Shown here: in pieces, positions 1 to 8,607 of the stretch
Layout of the letters: each line of letters begins with the position of its first letter
Position numbering within the stretch: the first letter of the stretch is position 1
From: Kamptonema formosum PCC 10802
GTDB lineage: Bacteria > Cyanobacteriota > Cyanobacteriia > Cyanobacteriales > Oscillatoriaceae
DNA: 34,747 bases
Direction of reading: 5' to 3'
Assembly: GCF_000332335.1 (NCBI RefSeq)
Contig: NZ_KB235948.1
Location: forward strand, 6,399,767-6,434,513
Program-made: the position numbers and the translations under genes
The notes under the pieces: generated by a model
Seen by the model: only the letters and a program-made list of their open reading frames with translations
Told to the model about the DNA's origin: nothing
Databases searched by the model: none

Positions 1-156
1 ATTTATGTTTCGCTGATAGCTTACCTGATATTAAAGATAGTAGATATTCCTGAAGAATGGGGGACTACGCTACTAGATAAACTCCGCTATCTTCAATGTT
101 GTATGTGTCAAGAAATCAGCTATGTCCACTGGATAGAACGACTTCTCTCTGGCTAA
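1..156 (+). pseudogene. IS4-family transposase, C-terminal fragment (open at window edge)
   Basis: The frame is open from base 1 to a TAA at 154-156 and encodes the last 51 residues of the transposase seen complete at 29103-30104, ending in RLLSG. One residue differs between copies: Glu here, Lys there, in DIPxEWGTT. The catalytic DDE residues lie upstream and are outside the window, so this may be the end of an intact gene. It is typed as pseudogene only because it is partial here. Confidence 0.85.
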
Positions 157-226
157 GCTTTTTTACTCAGGGCAGGATAAATGTAAGCTAAAATGTAAAG
201 TTTTGTGACAGAATTCAACACTTGTG
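1..226 (+). mobile_element. IS4-family insertion sequence, 3' part, cut by window edge
   Basis: This is the right-hand end of the same element found complete at 29033-30197. The two match almost base for base over the last ~226 bp, including the terminal CACAAGTGTTGAATTC read inward (here as GAATTCAACACTTGTG ending at 226). The left end lies outside the window, so no target duplication can be checked. A contig starting inside a repeated IS suggests an assembly break. Confidence 0.9.
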
Positions 227-440
227 CTAGATCCCCCCTTTCCCCCTTCTTAAAAAAGGGCGGCGCAAGAGCATTTCCCCCCTTGTAGTGCCGGTGGCAC
301 AAAACCCCGCTCCGACTGGGGGGATCTCACCTGACTCTCCTGGAAACAGCAAAAACAGAGAACCAGTGCGAAAAGAGGTGTGAGGTGTTATCAAACGCCA
401 TCAATTGTTAGACCTCTAGCTGCTGATTGCTAGGGGCTGT

Positions 441-974
441 CTAACCCCCGACTAAGGTAACACTGTTTCCGCCAAGCAGCTTTGCTTCCCTGTACATAGC
501 GAGATCGGCAGCTTGCAGTAAAGAATCTAAAGTTGTCCCGTGCTGCGGATATAAAGCGACGGCACAAGAGACGGTTAGCGATACCTCCGCATAAGTAGGG
601 GGCTGAGAGCCGGCAAGACGAACTAGACGGGATATTTTATGATTAAACAGCTCAACCTCTACTCTTTTCCTAATTTGTTCAGCGAATTCAGCGGCGGCCT
701 GCAAATTCACTCCCATCAGCATAGCGAACTCATCTCCTCCTATCCGAAACACTTCGTAATTCGCAGACTCACAAGCAATGATTTTGGAGATTTTATGGAG
801 AAACTTGTCTGCTTCAAAAGGCCCGTATTGTTGATTGGCCCAGGCTAAGCCATCAATGTCGATGAAAAGCAAGCTGATTTGAATATCGGATGGGCCGGCT
901 AGTTTTAAAAACTCTTCATTGAGAGCGGGTTTGAGCCGCAGTCCAGTTATCAAATCCCGTTTTGGAAAATTCAT
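441..974 (-). CDS. Stand-alone GGDEF-domain protein (putative diguanylate cyclase)
   Basis: This 177-residue protein is essentially one GGDEF domain, with no sensor, receiver or membrane segment. The GTP/metal-binding stretch LFIDIDG is near residues 36-42 and the signature RIGGDEF near 77-83 is intact. A helix-rich C-terminal half ends with the usual ADLAMYREAKLLGGN. These features fit synthesis of cyclic di-GMP from two GTP. No RxxD inhibitory site is visible just upstream of the signature, so product inhibition may be absent. The ATG has an AGGAG about 10 bases upstream, which supports the start. Neighbours are an IS remnant on one side and a long non-coding stretch on the other, so there is no operon context. 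Without an N-terminal sensor it may be a fragment of a longer ancestor or a constitutive enzyme. Confidence 0.85.
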   Translation of the reverse strand: MNFPKRDLITGLRLKPALNEEFLKLAGPSDIQISLLFIDIDGLAWANQQYGPFEADKFLHKISKIIACESANYEVFRIGGDEFAMLMGVNLQAAAEFAEQIRKRVEVELFNHKISRLVRLAGSQPPTYAEVSLTVSCAVALYPQHGTTLDSLLQAADLAMYREAKLLGGNSVTLVGG

Positions 975-1302
975 TGGTCGTTCGCTCCTAAAATCTTAGC
1001 CGCAAAGGCATTTAGCTCTTGACGGCGCGATAAATATTAGGCTTTTAACCTGCTTTTTCGCTGTAGGGGGCAGAGCCTCCAGATTGCTTTACCAGCTCAA
1101 TCTGAGAGCGCTCTAATAGATAGTTTATTGCAAATTAAATGCGCCATAGCTTACCGCCTCATCTCGGACGGGGGAATGTTTCAGGGGAGAGCTGGCCACA
1201 TGTGGGAAAGAAAGTGCCGTGTGAGGTGAGGCGGGGACGAGAGCAAAGGCACCACCTATGGTATATACCAGTTCTAAATGATTTGCGCAACCGCATAGGG
1301 CC

Positions 1303-1337
1303 CAGAACCCCGGTTTCTTAAAGAAACCGGGGTTCTG
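1303..1337. repeat. Perfect hairpin, 17-bp arms (CAGAACCCCGGTTTCTT)
   Basis: The arms at 1303-1319 and 1321-1337 are perfect inverted copies around a single A. It is a variant of the GAAACCCGGTTTCTT palindrome also found at 2018, 14135 and 22637. Confidence 0.85.
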
Positions 1338-1985
1338 AAATTTCCAGGAAGGTTATTGACGCGCTATTTTTCAGAAAAAAGGGCAGCGCACCGGCACCCA
1401 GCAAGAAAAAACCGGGGCATTAGCTCCCCGGCGATAGCAAGTAATTAGGAGTAAGAAACCAAACAGAGACAACTTAATCGGCCAGGAGCGGATAGGGTTG
1501 AAGAGATTATTTAGCTACTGGCTAGCGGGGATTTTAAAACCTTTTGATGAAACCAAGGGGATGAGAAACTCGGCGGTTTCCCTGTGTTCGTCGAATTCAG
1601 ACTTTTCGCGGCGGTGCTGGGCAGCAGGGAAAGGCAGTGGCGGCGACGGCGGAGAAGATTTGGGTGAGGGGGATTGCGGTGTCCATTGAATGCGCTCTGA
1701 ACTCTATGGTTTAACTCTATGAGTTTCTGGAAGCGCGAGGTTGTGCCGGTGGTGCGCTATTTAAACTGGCTGTGTTTGTCGCCACTCCCACCCCATCACA
1801 GCGCCGGTTCTGCCGTTTGCCCTTGCGGACAGTTGAGCAAGTGGCACTCGTAACGCCTTTTTCTGCCTCCAATCCGCTGCCGGCACGCCAGCACTCCGGC
1901 GAGAGCCAGGGATACAGCGTTCGGTCCTGGCGCGGCGCAGAGGGAGCGGAAAATTTCGCTTAGCACCCTTCACGACGCTGAAGAA

Positions 1986-2082
1986 ATAGAGCGTTTCTCG
2001 TATTAGTGCGGCACGGAGAAACCCGGTTTCTGAAAGAAACCGGGTTTCAAAGGCCATAGTTCAGCCAACGGAGAAACGCTAT
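1986..2082. repeat. MITE-like element, family 2 (ATAG..CGTTTCTC termini)
   Basis: The ends ATAGAGCGTTTCTC and GAGAAACGCTAT are imperfect inverted repeats. The centre holds a palindrome with 14-bp arms (2018-2031 and 2035-2048). The element is 97 bp and resembles 22606-22701 in length and layout. Confidence 0.6.
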
Positions 2083-3025
2083 CGTTGCCAGGAGAGAGGA
2101 AAAAATAGGACGACCGGCACAACTCCACGCACCGGCAAAAAAAATTCTATCGGGCTGACTTCTCTGATTAGCCCCACGAGCGCAAGGGCGAAAGGAAAGC
2201 CCGAAACGTGAATTTCCAAGAGTCTGCTGGCGCTCTCCGTGAGGGGGGACTGGATTCAACCGTGGGAGCCGCTTAGATCCTTATTCGGTCAATTGCCCGC
2301 TATTAATGTTTGCAACCGCTGCCGCCTTGTTCTTCCTTTTTGGCGTCCCTTCACGGGGGCGGTTCAGGATTAGCACCCGACGACATCAACTCGCCAACAG
2401 TCTTGTTCAAATCGCCTGTATCCTAGCAAAAATGCAACGCCCCACCTAACTCGACACACCGGCATAAATCCTCAAGCGCAACCCTCTCCCCACCGGCTCG
2501 AAGGAACGTGGCCACTGCCGGCTCCCCAGCCGGCGGCAAGTGTGCCGGTGCCGGCATCCGGCGGAGCATAAAACCGGCACCTTGAGGGCAGCACCTGTGA
2601 TATTTATTGATCCCGGCACATTGCTGTGAGAGGCATGCAGGGTGCGAGAATAGTGTCAAGCCTCGTAGGAAGATCTACGCACTTGTCGGGGGGGGATCGC
2701 CCAACTGCTGGACAGAGCCGGAGCCTGCAAGCAGCAAGCCCGCCATCACCGGACGCTCGCCCCCGATCGCCCCCGTTTAGTGTCCCGCGATCCCCCACAT
2801 CCCTCTCAGGTCGTAAAACACAAGCAACAGCGGGATTATTTGGCGAAATTGCTTCCGCGATCAGCGTAAAAGCAGTTAAGATATTGACAGCACTTCCCGG
2901 TGGATTGAGTGCAGCAAGTATCGGCTCGCTCGTGCCGGCAGTGCTTGGTAACTTGCCGAATGCTGGCAAAAGCAGGCCAGAGCGCTGACCGACTGAGTGC
3001 AGCGTGCCGGTGAGCGGTTTCGGAC

Positions 3026-3043
3026 ACTGGCACCGGTGCCAGT
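3026..3043. repeat. 18-bp perfect palindrome
   Basis: ACTGGCACCGGTGCCAGT is fully self-complementary. It lies 160 bp upstream of the GNAT gene start. It could be an operator or chance in a CCGG-rich region; no second copy was noticed. Confidence 0.5.
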
Positions 3044-3202
3044 TCCCGGTGCCCAAGGCCCAGCAAAACTCAAAGGTTTTCCGATACCCAGCCAAACGGC
3101 ACCTAAAAACCGGAAGAACTGTCAACCCTAAACGGAGGGTGGCGATTGCCCTCACCGCAAAGCGTCTCGCTTGCGCGGAAGTTTCCTCGCCGCATTCGCA
3201 CA

Positions 3203-4486
3203 ATGACTCCAGGAACCTCGCAAAGCCCGAATACAGCGATCCGCCCCGTCCAGTACCGCGATCTGGAAGTGCTAGAAAAACACTTCGCCTCGGCGTTTGA
3301 GGGGGAGGCGCACAGTCGCTCGACAGAGACTTGCGGGCACTTGTCGCAAGTGCGCCGCTGGTATTGGCCGATAAAGCTGCTCAGCCTGTTTCCCAACCCC
3401 TACCAGCACCTGTTCACCACTCACGTCGCAGAGCAGGACGGCAAAATTCGCGGCGCGATCCAGATATCCCCATTTAACCGCACGCGCAGCACATGGCGGG
3501 TGGGGCGAGTGGCGGTAGATCCAGCCGCCTCTAGCCTGGGAGTAGGCTCCGGGCTGCTGCGCCACTGCTTGGAAGTGATCTGGGAGGCTCGCACTTGGCT
3601 GCTGGAAGTCAATGTTAGTGACAAAATGGCCCTAGCCCTGTACCGGCAAAATGGGTTTCAGCCCTTGGCGCAGATGACCTACTGGGACCTCCCCCCCGAG
3701 CTGCTGCATTCCCAGGCAGAGCGGGAGCCGGATTTGCCCAACCTGCAGCCGGTCAGCAATGCCGACGCCCAGCTGCTCTGCCAGCTGGACTCAGCAGCCA
3801 TGCCGCCGCTACTGCGCCAAGTGTTCGACCGGCACATCCAGGACTTTCAAACCAGTCTGCTCAGCGCCCTGATCGAAGGCTTCAAGCAGTGGCTCACCGG
3901 CACGGAAGCCGTCAGCGGCTATGTGTTTGAGCCGCAGCGAAAAGCCGCGATCGGCTATTTTCAACTGCAGCTGTGCAAGAACGGCTCCTTCCCTCACAGC
4001 GCCCAGTTAACCGTCCACCCAGCGTACACCTGGCTTTACCCAGAGCTGCTGTCGCAGATGGCCAGAATAGCCGGCGATTTCCCGCCCCAGTCGTTGCAGC
4101 TGGCGTCTGCAGACTACCAGCCAGAGCGGGAAGAGTATTTGGAGCAAATCGGAGCCTCCAGGATTTCTCACACCCTGCTGATGTCTCGTTCCGTCTGGCA
4201 CAAACTGCGGGAGTCGAGGCTAGCCCCACTGGAAGTCCTGCAGCTGTCCGAGGTGCTCTCTGGCTTCCAGCCAGTTCGCAAGCCCGTTCCGGGGCGCATG
4301 TCCTGGAGCGGTCCGGCGCACAGTCAGTGTCAGGCTCAGAGTCAGGCTCAGACAAAGCACAGTGCCGGCAGCCCGGGCTTCTCAAGCCCAGCCAGCCCTC
4401 AGCCAGAAAGCCCCCAGCCCCTTGAAGGGTCAGACTCCAAACTGGCGGAAATCCCAGCCCCTGAGGGCAAACGCCATTACAATTGA
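3203..4486 (+). CDS. GNAT-family N-acetyltransferase with C-terminal extension
   Basis: The 427-residue protein starts with IRPVQYRDLEVLEKHF, the typical first strand and helix of a GCN5-related acetyltransferase. The acetyl-CoA binding region follows: VGRVAVDPAASSLGVGSGLLRHCLE (quoted piecewise: strand VGRVAVDP, loop GVGSGL). The closing motif is NVSDKMALALYRQNGFQP. The middle (about 190-350) is a second conserved region without a motif I can name. The last ~70 residues are a low-complexity Ser/Pro/Gln tail. I chose the ATG at 3203; an upstream TTG at 3146 is open but adds unconserved-looking residues. The substrate cannot be told; RimI-like or small-molecule acetylation are both possible. 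It heads the plus-strand cluster with ruvX, DUF3727, mltG and yqeG. Confidence 0.85.
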   Translation: MTPGTSQSPNTAIRPVQYRDLEVLEKHFASAFEGEAHSRSTETCGHLSQVRRWYWPIKLLSLFPNPYQHLFTTHVAEQDGKIRGAIQISPFNRTRSTWRVGRVAVDPAASSLGVGSGLLRHCLEVIWEARTWLLEVNVSDKMALALYRQNGFQPLAQMTYWDLPPELLHSQAEREPDLPNLQPVSNADAQLLCQLDSAAMPPLLRQVFDRHIQDFQTSLLSALIEGFKQWLTGTEAVSGYVFEPQRKAAIGYFQLQLCKNGSFPHSAQLTVHPAYTWLYPELLSQMARIAGDFPPQSLQLASADYQPEREEYLEQIGASRISHTLLMSRSVWHKLRESRLAPLEVLQLSEVLSGFQPVRKPVPGRMSWSGPAHSQCQAQSQAQTKHSAGSPGFSSPASPQPESPQPLEGSDSKLAEIPAPEGKRHYN

Positions 4487-4631
4487 TGGAGTTTGGCCCG
4501 AGAGTGGAGCGGGAGAGGGACGGCATTTCGCGCCAGCTTTTGCCCCCACTTCCGCACCCCATCCCCGAAGCGCGGCTGCTGCTCACGCACATCTTGGGTA
4601 TGTGACGGCAGCTTGCCCCTCACCCCCCCTG

Positions 4632-4660
4632 CCCCCCTCTCCCCTTCTGGGAGAGGGGGG
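4632..4660. repeat. Perfect 12-bp-stem hairpin between GNAT gene and ruvX
   Basis: CCCCCCTCTCCC (4632-4643) and GGGAGAGGGGGG (4649-4660) pair perfectly around CTTCT. It lacks a T tract, so it is more likely an interspersed repeat than a terminator. A related hairpin is at 19236-19261. The 4487-4777 gap holds nothing else I can support. Confidence 0.7.
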
Positions 4661-4777
4661 AGAAAGAGGTTCTTCCAACTTCATGGAATGGCTGTGAGTT
4701 TTAGGGAATCGGGGAGTGGGGAGAAGGGGCTCGGCTGGGAGATAAATTGATTGATTTACTGTGCTTGAGGTCGAACT

Positions 4778-5209
4778 GTGGGCAGAATTTCAGCGCTGGG
4801 ATTGGATGTGGGCAGCAAGCGCATCGGGGTGGCGGGCTGTGATGGCACCGGCTTGATTGCCACCGGCCTGGGCACCATCGAGCGCACCTCGTTTGAGAGG
4901 ACGGTGGCCCAGCTGCAAAAACTGGTGGGAGATCGAGAAGTGCGGGTTCTCGTCGTCGGTTTGCCCTATTCTATGAATGGCACGCTGGGCTCCCAGGCAA
5001 AAGCGGTGCGGAAATTTGCCACAGCGCTGGGCAATGCCCTACAGCTGCCGGTGGAATATGTCGATGAGCGGCTGACCTCGTTTCAAGCCGAACAGCTGCT
5101 CATGGCCTCGAATATCTCCCCCTCCCGCAACAAGAGCCTGGTTGACCGCTTTGCGGCGGCGCTGATTTTGCAGCAGTGGCTCGACGGGCGGCGGCAAGCT
5201 CGCGAGTGA
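4778..5209 (+). CDS. ruvX: RuvX/YqgF-family pre-16S rRNA nuclease
   Basis: The 143-residue protein matches the usual length of the YqgF/RuvX family, an RNase H-like fold nuclease that finishes the 5' end of 16S rRNA. The first acidic motif LGLDVGSKRIGVA is at residues 7-19. VLVVGLPYSMNGTLG is the second conserved strand and loop, EYVDERLTSFQAEQ carries the catalytic acidic motif, and NKSLVDRFAAALILQQWL is the last helix with its Asp. The start is GTG at 4778. It follows the GNAT gene by 291 bp containing a GC-rich hairpin, and precedes the DUF3727 gene, an arrangement I recall from cyanobacteria. An alternative resolvase role has been proposed for the family but is less supported. Confidence 0.93.
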   Translation: MGRISALGLDVGSKRIGVAGCDGTGLIATGLGTIERTSFERTVAQLQKLVGDREVRVLVVGLPYSMNGTLGSQAKAVRKFATALGNALQLPVEYVDERLTSFQAEQLLMASNISPSRNKSLVDRFAAALILQQWLDGRRQARE

Positions 5210-5361
5210 GGCGTGAGGCTGTGATATTCTGGTGAGTGCTTCCCGCAGGCGCGACAAAAGTCCAAAAAAACCGTGACCGGCGCTCTCCGTGGGTATAGCT
5301 TTCCGCATTGAAGTATCTCCAGCGCTCCTGGAAACTGCCCCTGACTTGTACTCCTATCGCT

Positions 5362-5946
5362 ATGCACTCATCGAAATCCCCGAAAGAGAATGGGCGTCCG
5401 CCCTCAGAAACCGTCACCCTGACAGATGAAACCGGGCGCTCTCTCCTCTGTTCCATCGAGCACTCTTTGGAGTTAGAGGGTCAGGAATACGTTTTACTGC
5501 TGCCCGTTGACTCGCCGGTGGAAATATTTGCTTGGCAGGGTGAGGGGGAGGAAGAAGAAGCTATCCCGGTTGAAGATGAGGCCGAAATTGACAAGATATT
5601 CTCTACCGCCAAAGCGGTTCTCGAAGAGCAGAACCTCACCCTCAAGCGCTCCGCCATCACCCTGACGGTGGAGGGAGAATTGCCAGAATTGGCCGAAGAG
5701 GATTTCGAGGAAGATGAAAACTCGGAGGATCGCGATTACGAGGAGCTGCAGTGGCTGGTGAGCTTCTACCAGGAAGAGCAGGAGTACGCCATTTACACGC
5801 CTCTCGAGCCTTTCTTCATCTTGGCTCGCATGAATCCATCGGGACAGCCGCAATTGCTCTCGCCCGAAGAGTTGAAGAAATTAGAGCCAGTCCTGCCAGA
5901 ATTAGAGGCCATGATTGAAAGCCAGCTCTTCGATGAACTTGACTAG
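5362..5946 (+). CDS. DUF3727/DUF1292-type acidic protein
   Basis: This 194-residue, strongly acidic protein is of the cyanobacterial DUF3727 type. The N-terminal part (TVTLTDETGRSLLC, then EYVLLLPVDSPVEIFAW) resembles a DUF1292 fold, and the C-terminal half (LQWLVSFYQEEQEYAIYTPLEPFF) is the conserved DUF3727 part. A Glu/Asp-rich linker lies between. I chose the ATG at 5362, where the conserved sequence begins; a TTG at 5308 would add 18 residues of unlikely composition. No biochemical function is established to my knowledge. Its steady place between ruvX and mltG suggests a link to RNA processing or cell-wall growth, but that is inference. There are no signal peptide or membrane segments, so it is likely cytosolic. 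Confidence 0.85.
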   Translation: MHSSKSPKENGRPPSETVTLTDETGRSLLCSIEHSLELEGQEYVLLLPVDSPVEIFAWQGEGEEEEAIPVEDEAEIDKIFSTAKAVLEEQNLTLKRSAITLTVEGELPELAEEDFEEDENSEDRDYEELQWLVSFYQEEQEYAIYTPLEPFFILARMNPSGQPQLLSPEELKKLEPVLPELEAMIESQLFDELD

Positions 5947-6049
5947 GAAAGGCAGTTTAGATTGAAGATTTGAGATTTGAGATCTACCCTGGCCCATTCA
6001 CTCTCAAATTTAAAATCTAAAATCTAAATGGTTGTTTAGGTAACAGAAC

Positions 6050-7111
6050 ATGAAAGTTGTCCAACGCATTGCCACCTGGTCGCTGCTGGTTCTGGTGGCG
6101 GGTCTGGGAATTGGCGCTTGGCAGGGCAAGCTCTGGTGGCAGCGGGTCAGTGCCCCAGTCAGTGAGGGCGCGCAGGCACTGCCTGTTAGCTTCCGCATCG
6201 AACCGGGAACGCCGGCCCTGCAGATTGGCCAAAAGCTGGAGTCGGCGGGCCTGATTCGCTCGGAGATGGCTTGGCGGCTGTGGACGCGCTGGCTGCTGCT
6301 GCAAAACAGCAGCACTGAGTTTAAAGCCGGCACTTATAAGCTGTCGCCGGCCCAGTCCCTCGAGGAAATCGCCACCCAAATTTTGACCAACAAGGTGGTG
6401 ACCGTCAGCTTCACGATTCCGGAGGGGTGGTCGATGGCGCAGATGGCTGCTTACTTTGAGTCGGAAGGGTTTTTCCCCGCCGCTGACTTTCTCGCAGCCA
6501 CAAAACAGATCCCTAAAGACCTGTACCCGTGGCTGCCCGATGGCTTGCCCCACCTGGAAGGCTTTTTATACCCCGACACCTACGAGCTGATCGGGGATGA
6601 CATCACCCCAACTGCCGTCATCCGGCAGATGCTCAACCGATTTCAGGAACTGGCCCTCCCGCTCTATCAAAACAGCCCGAAAAAGAGCGAGTTCAACCTC
6701 CGCGACTGGGTGACCCTCTCTAGTATTGTGGAAAAAGAGGCGGTCGTCCCCGCCGAAGCTCCGACAATAGCCGGAGTGTTTACCCGGAGATTGGAGTTGG
6801 GAATGACCCTCGGTTCCGATCCTACGGTTGAATACGGCTTAGGAGTCACCCAGACTCCGGATAAACCATTAACTTACGCCCAGGTAGGGACGCCTTCGCC
6901 CTACAACACCTATCTCAATCCGGGGTTGCCTCCGACGCCGATCGCCAGTCCAGGAGTGGGAAGTTTAAAAGCAACCCTTTCTCCGGATAAAACAGAATAC
7001 CTTTATTTCGTGGCGCGGTATGATGGCACTCACGTCTTCAGCCGCACTCTAGCGGAACACGAAGCAGCTCAAGCGCGAATTCACAACGAGCGGGATGCTA
7101 AAGGAAACTGA
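6050..7111 (+). CDS. mltG: Endolytic murein transglycosylase MltG (YceG-like)
   Basis: The 353-residue protein has one N-terminal membrane segment (about residues 7-27, LLVLVAGLGIGAW) followed by a LysM-like region (FRIEPGTPALQIGQKLESAG) and the YceG catalytic domain. The family signature is clear: LSSIVEKEAVVPAE, with the catalytic Glu in EKEA, then GVFTRRLELGMTLGSDPTVEYGLG, and near the end SPYNTYLNPGLPPTPIASPG. MltG cleaves nascent glycan strands at the outer face of the plasma membrane and sets their length. Length and domain order are normal. It follows the DUF3727 gene by about 100 bp holding AT-rich direct repeats and precedes the HAD phosphatase by 37 bp, suggesting co-transcription with the latter. 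Confidence 0.95.
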   Translation: MKVVQRIATWSLLVLVAGLGIGAWQGKLWWQRVSAPVSEGAQALPVSFRIEPGTPALQIGQKLESAGLIRSEMAWRLWTRWLLLQNSSTEFKAGTYKLSPAQSLEEIATQILTNKVVTVSFTIPEGWSMAQMAAYFESEGFFPAADFLAATKQIPKDLYPWLPDGLPHLEGFLYPDTYELIGDDITPTAVIRQMLNRFQELALPLYQNSPKKSEFNLRDWVTLSSIVEKEAVVPAEAPTIAGVFTRRLELGMTLGSDPTVEYGLGVTQTPDKPLTYAQVGTPSPYNTYLNPGLPPTPIASPGVGSLKATLSPDKTEYLYFVARYDGTHVFSRTLAEHEAAQARIHNERDAKGN

Positions 7112-7148
7112 AATTAAAATTTTGCAATTGTAAAGCAAGCAATTTGGG

Positions 7149-7673
7149 ATGACTTGGGGCAAACTATTACAGCCTGACTTAGTTCTGGGAGGCTCAATTC
7201 TGAGCCTCACACCGGCCATTTTGCAGGAATATCAGCTCAAGGGGCTGGTGCTGGACGTGGATGAAACCTTGGTGCCGCTGCGGGTGAACTCTGCGTCTGC
7301 AGAACTGCGCGACTGGGTGGAGGAAATTAGACCGCTGGCAGCGCTGTGGTTGGTCAGCAACAACCTCAGCCTTCCTCGGATTAGCGGCATCGCCGAGTCT
7401 TTAAACTTGCCTTATATCCTGGGAGCTGCCAAACCTTCCAGACGGAAATTAAGGCAGGCAGTAGACGCCATGAACCTGCCGGTGGGGGAAGTGGCAATGG
7501 TGGGGGACCGGCTGTTCACCGACGTCCTCGCCGGCAACCGCCTCGGCATGTTCACCATTCTCGTAGAGCCGGTTGTCGATGCCAGTGTTGCGGTGCGGCG
7601 GTATGGGTGGCGCTCCTTTGAGGTTTGGGTTTCGCAAGCCCTCGGTGCTACCCTCACCCCCCCGAAGCAATAA
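7149..7673 (+). CDS. YqeG-family HAD-IIIA phosphatase
   Basis: The 174-residue protein carries all HAD motifs: motif I VLDVDETLVPL (nucleophile and acid/base Asp near residues 36-38), motif II WLVSNN, the Lys of motif III in GAAKPSRRKLRQA, and motif IV VAMVGDRLFTDVLAGNRLG. The YqeG/GEP4 group includes phosphatidylglycerolphosphate phosphatases of mitochondria and plastids, so removal of phosphate from PGP during phosphatidylglycerol synthesis is a reasonable guess for a cyanobacterium. That is family inference, not shown here. It is the last gene of the plus-strand cluster; the next 620 bp are repeats. Confidence 0.88.
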   Translation: MTWGKLLQPDLVLGGSILSLTPAILQEYQLKGLVLDVDETLVPLRVNSASAELRDWVEEIRPLAALWLVSNNLSLPRISGIAESLNLPYILGAAKPSRRKLRQAVDAMNLPVGEVAMVGDRLFTDVLAGNRLGMFTILVEPVVDASVAVRRYGWRSFEVWVSQALGATLTPPKQ

Positions 7674-8295
7674 AACTTTACAGTTCGCGAACTGTCCTCA
7701 AGGAGCGCACTGTATGGAAAAAGCACGCTCGCACGCTCGCATTGCTGATTTCTCGCGCAGGGGCTTTGCGCCGTGCGCTTTGAGCGCAAGTGCAAATCTT
7801 CCCCATGCCTCATGCGCGTGAGCCCCAGGCCCCATACCCCATGCTCCAAAGGGGTTAGGGGTTAGGGAGTAGGGGGTAGGTTTCAGAAGGGAAGTGAGAA
7901 TTGACCCCATGCCCGATTGCCGGTCGCCTATGGCCCGATTGCCGGTCGCCTATGGCCCAAGGCTCGGGGCCCCATCGCCCACTGCCCGATATTAGGGGTT
8001 AGGGGTTAGGGGTTAGGGGTTAGGGGTTAGGGGTTAGGGGTTAGGGGTTAGGGGTTAGGGGTTAGGGGTTAGGAGAGAAGTTGATCATTAGCCCAATGCC
8101 CGATTCCCAATGCGTTATGCGGGCGTGCGCCATGCGGGCGTGCGCGTGAGGCCGACTCTAAACCTGTCCTGCCAGAGACACTGCTGCTATGGCGTCATTT
8201 TTTGGTAGCGTAAGACTCAAGGCTGATTCTGGAGTATCCTGAGTCAGGCGGAATCTTTGCTGTCCAGTCCACCGCTCGTGTTGGGAGAAAAGAAA
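7674..8295. other. Repeat-rich spacer between yqeG and psbZ
   Basis: No gene seen. It contains CATGCCCCATGC-like low-complexity stretches, a tandem pair of the 21-mer beginning CCCGATTGCCGGTCGCC near 7912-7954, the heptamer array at 7992-8072, and a ~220-bp leader before psbZ that should hold its promoter, although I could not place one confidently. Confidence 0.6.
7992..8072. repeat. Heptamer tandem array (TTAGGGG)n, about 11.5 copies
   Basis: Perfect head-to-tail TTAGGGG units run for 81 bp, with looser copies of the same word at 7853-7880. Heptanucleotide tandem repeats (STRR) are known from filamentous cyanobacteria. The G-run spacing would permit G-quadruplex formation on this strand. 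Confidence 0.9.
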
Positions 8296-8484
8296 ATGAC
8301 TATCATATTTCAAATTGCGCTCGCCGCTCTCGTCCTGCTGTCCTTCGTGATGGTGATTGGCGTCCCCGTCGCCTATGCCACACCCCAGAACTGGGATCAG
8401 TCCAAACCCCTGCTGTTTCTCGGTTCCGGCATCTGGTTCGCTCTCGTCATTCTCGTGGGCATCTTGAACTACTTGGTGGTCTAG
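8296..8484 (+). CDS. psbZ: Photosystem II reaction centre protein Z
   Basis: The 62-residue protein has the standard PsbZ length and two membrane helices (about residues 4-24, [20 protein letters not shown], and 38-58, [20 protein letters not shown]) joined by a short loop [11 protein letters not shown]. PsbZ is a small peripheral subunit of the PSII core in the thylakoid membrane, near PsbC and PsbK, affecting PSII-antenna interactions. The ATG at 8296 follows a GGGAGAAAAGAAA ribosome site; an in-frame codon upstream at 8257 would add 13 residues absent from the family. It lies just upstream of ribH, an arrangement I recall from other cyanobacteria. Confidence 0.96.
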   Translation: MTIIFQIALAALVLLSFVMVIGVPVAYATPQNWDQSKPLLFLGSGIWFALVILVGILNYLVV

Positions 8485-8607
8485 GGGGTGTCATTGGTCA
8501 TTTGTCATTGGCTCATCGCTAATGGCTAATGGCTAATGGCTCCTCCTCACTTCTCCCCCCCCATGAGTTACAAGTTGGAAATTACCAATAAACAATAAAA
8601 GTCTCAG

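Larger units (their letters stand above)
975..3202. other. Gene-poor 2.2 kb spacer with repeats
   Basis: No open frame here has a recognisable domain, a convincing ribosome site or consistent codon use. Overlapping frames on both strands reflect high GC. Contents seen: a perfect 17-bp-arm hairpin at 1303-1337, a MITE-like element at 1986-2082, and an 18-bp perfect palindrome (ACTGGCACCGGTGCCAGT) at 3026-3043. The rest looks like decayed sequence rich in CCGGCA-type words. Confidence 0.6.

Noticed and set aside
2626-2988. 120-residue plus-strand frame ending NLPNAGKSRPER
   Set aside because: No recognisable motif or ribosome site; Ser/Pro-rich start typical of non-coding sequence.
2604-3203. 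199-residue open frame on the minus strand
   Set aside because: No domain, Arg/Pro/Cys-rich composition typical of GC-rich shadow frames, overlaps other frames of equal quality.
7992-8072. Telomere of a linear replicon
   Set aside because: The array is internal, flanked by ordinary genes, and uses a heptamer found as STRR repeats in cyanobacteria.
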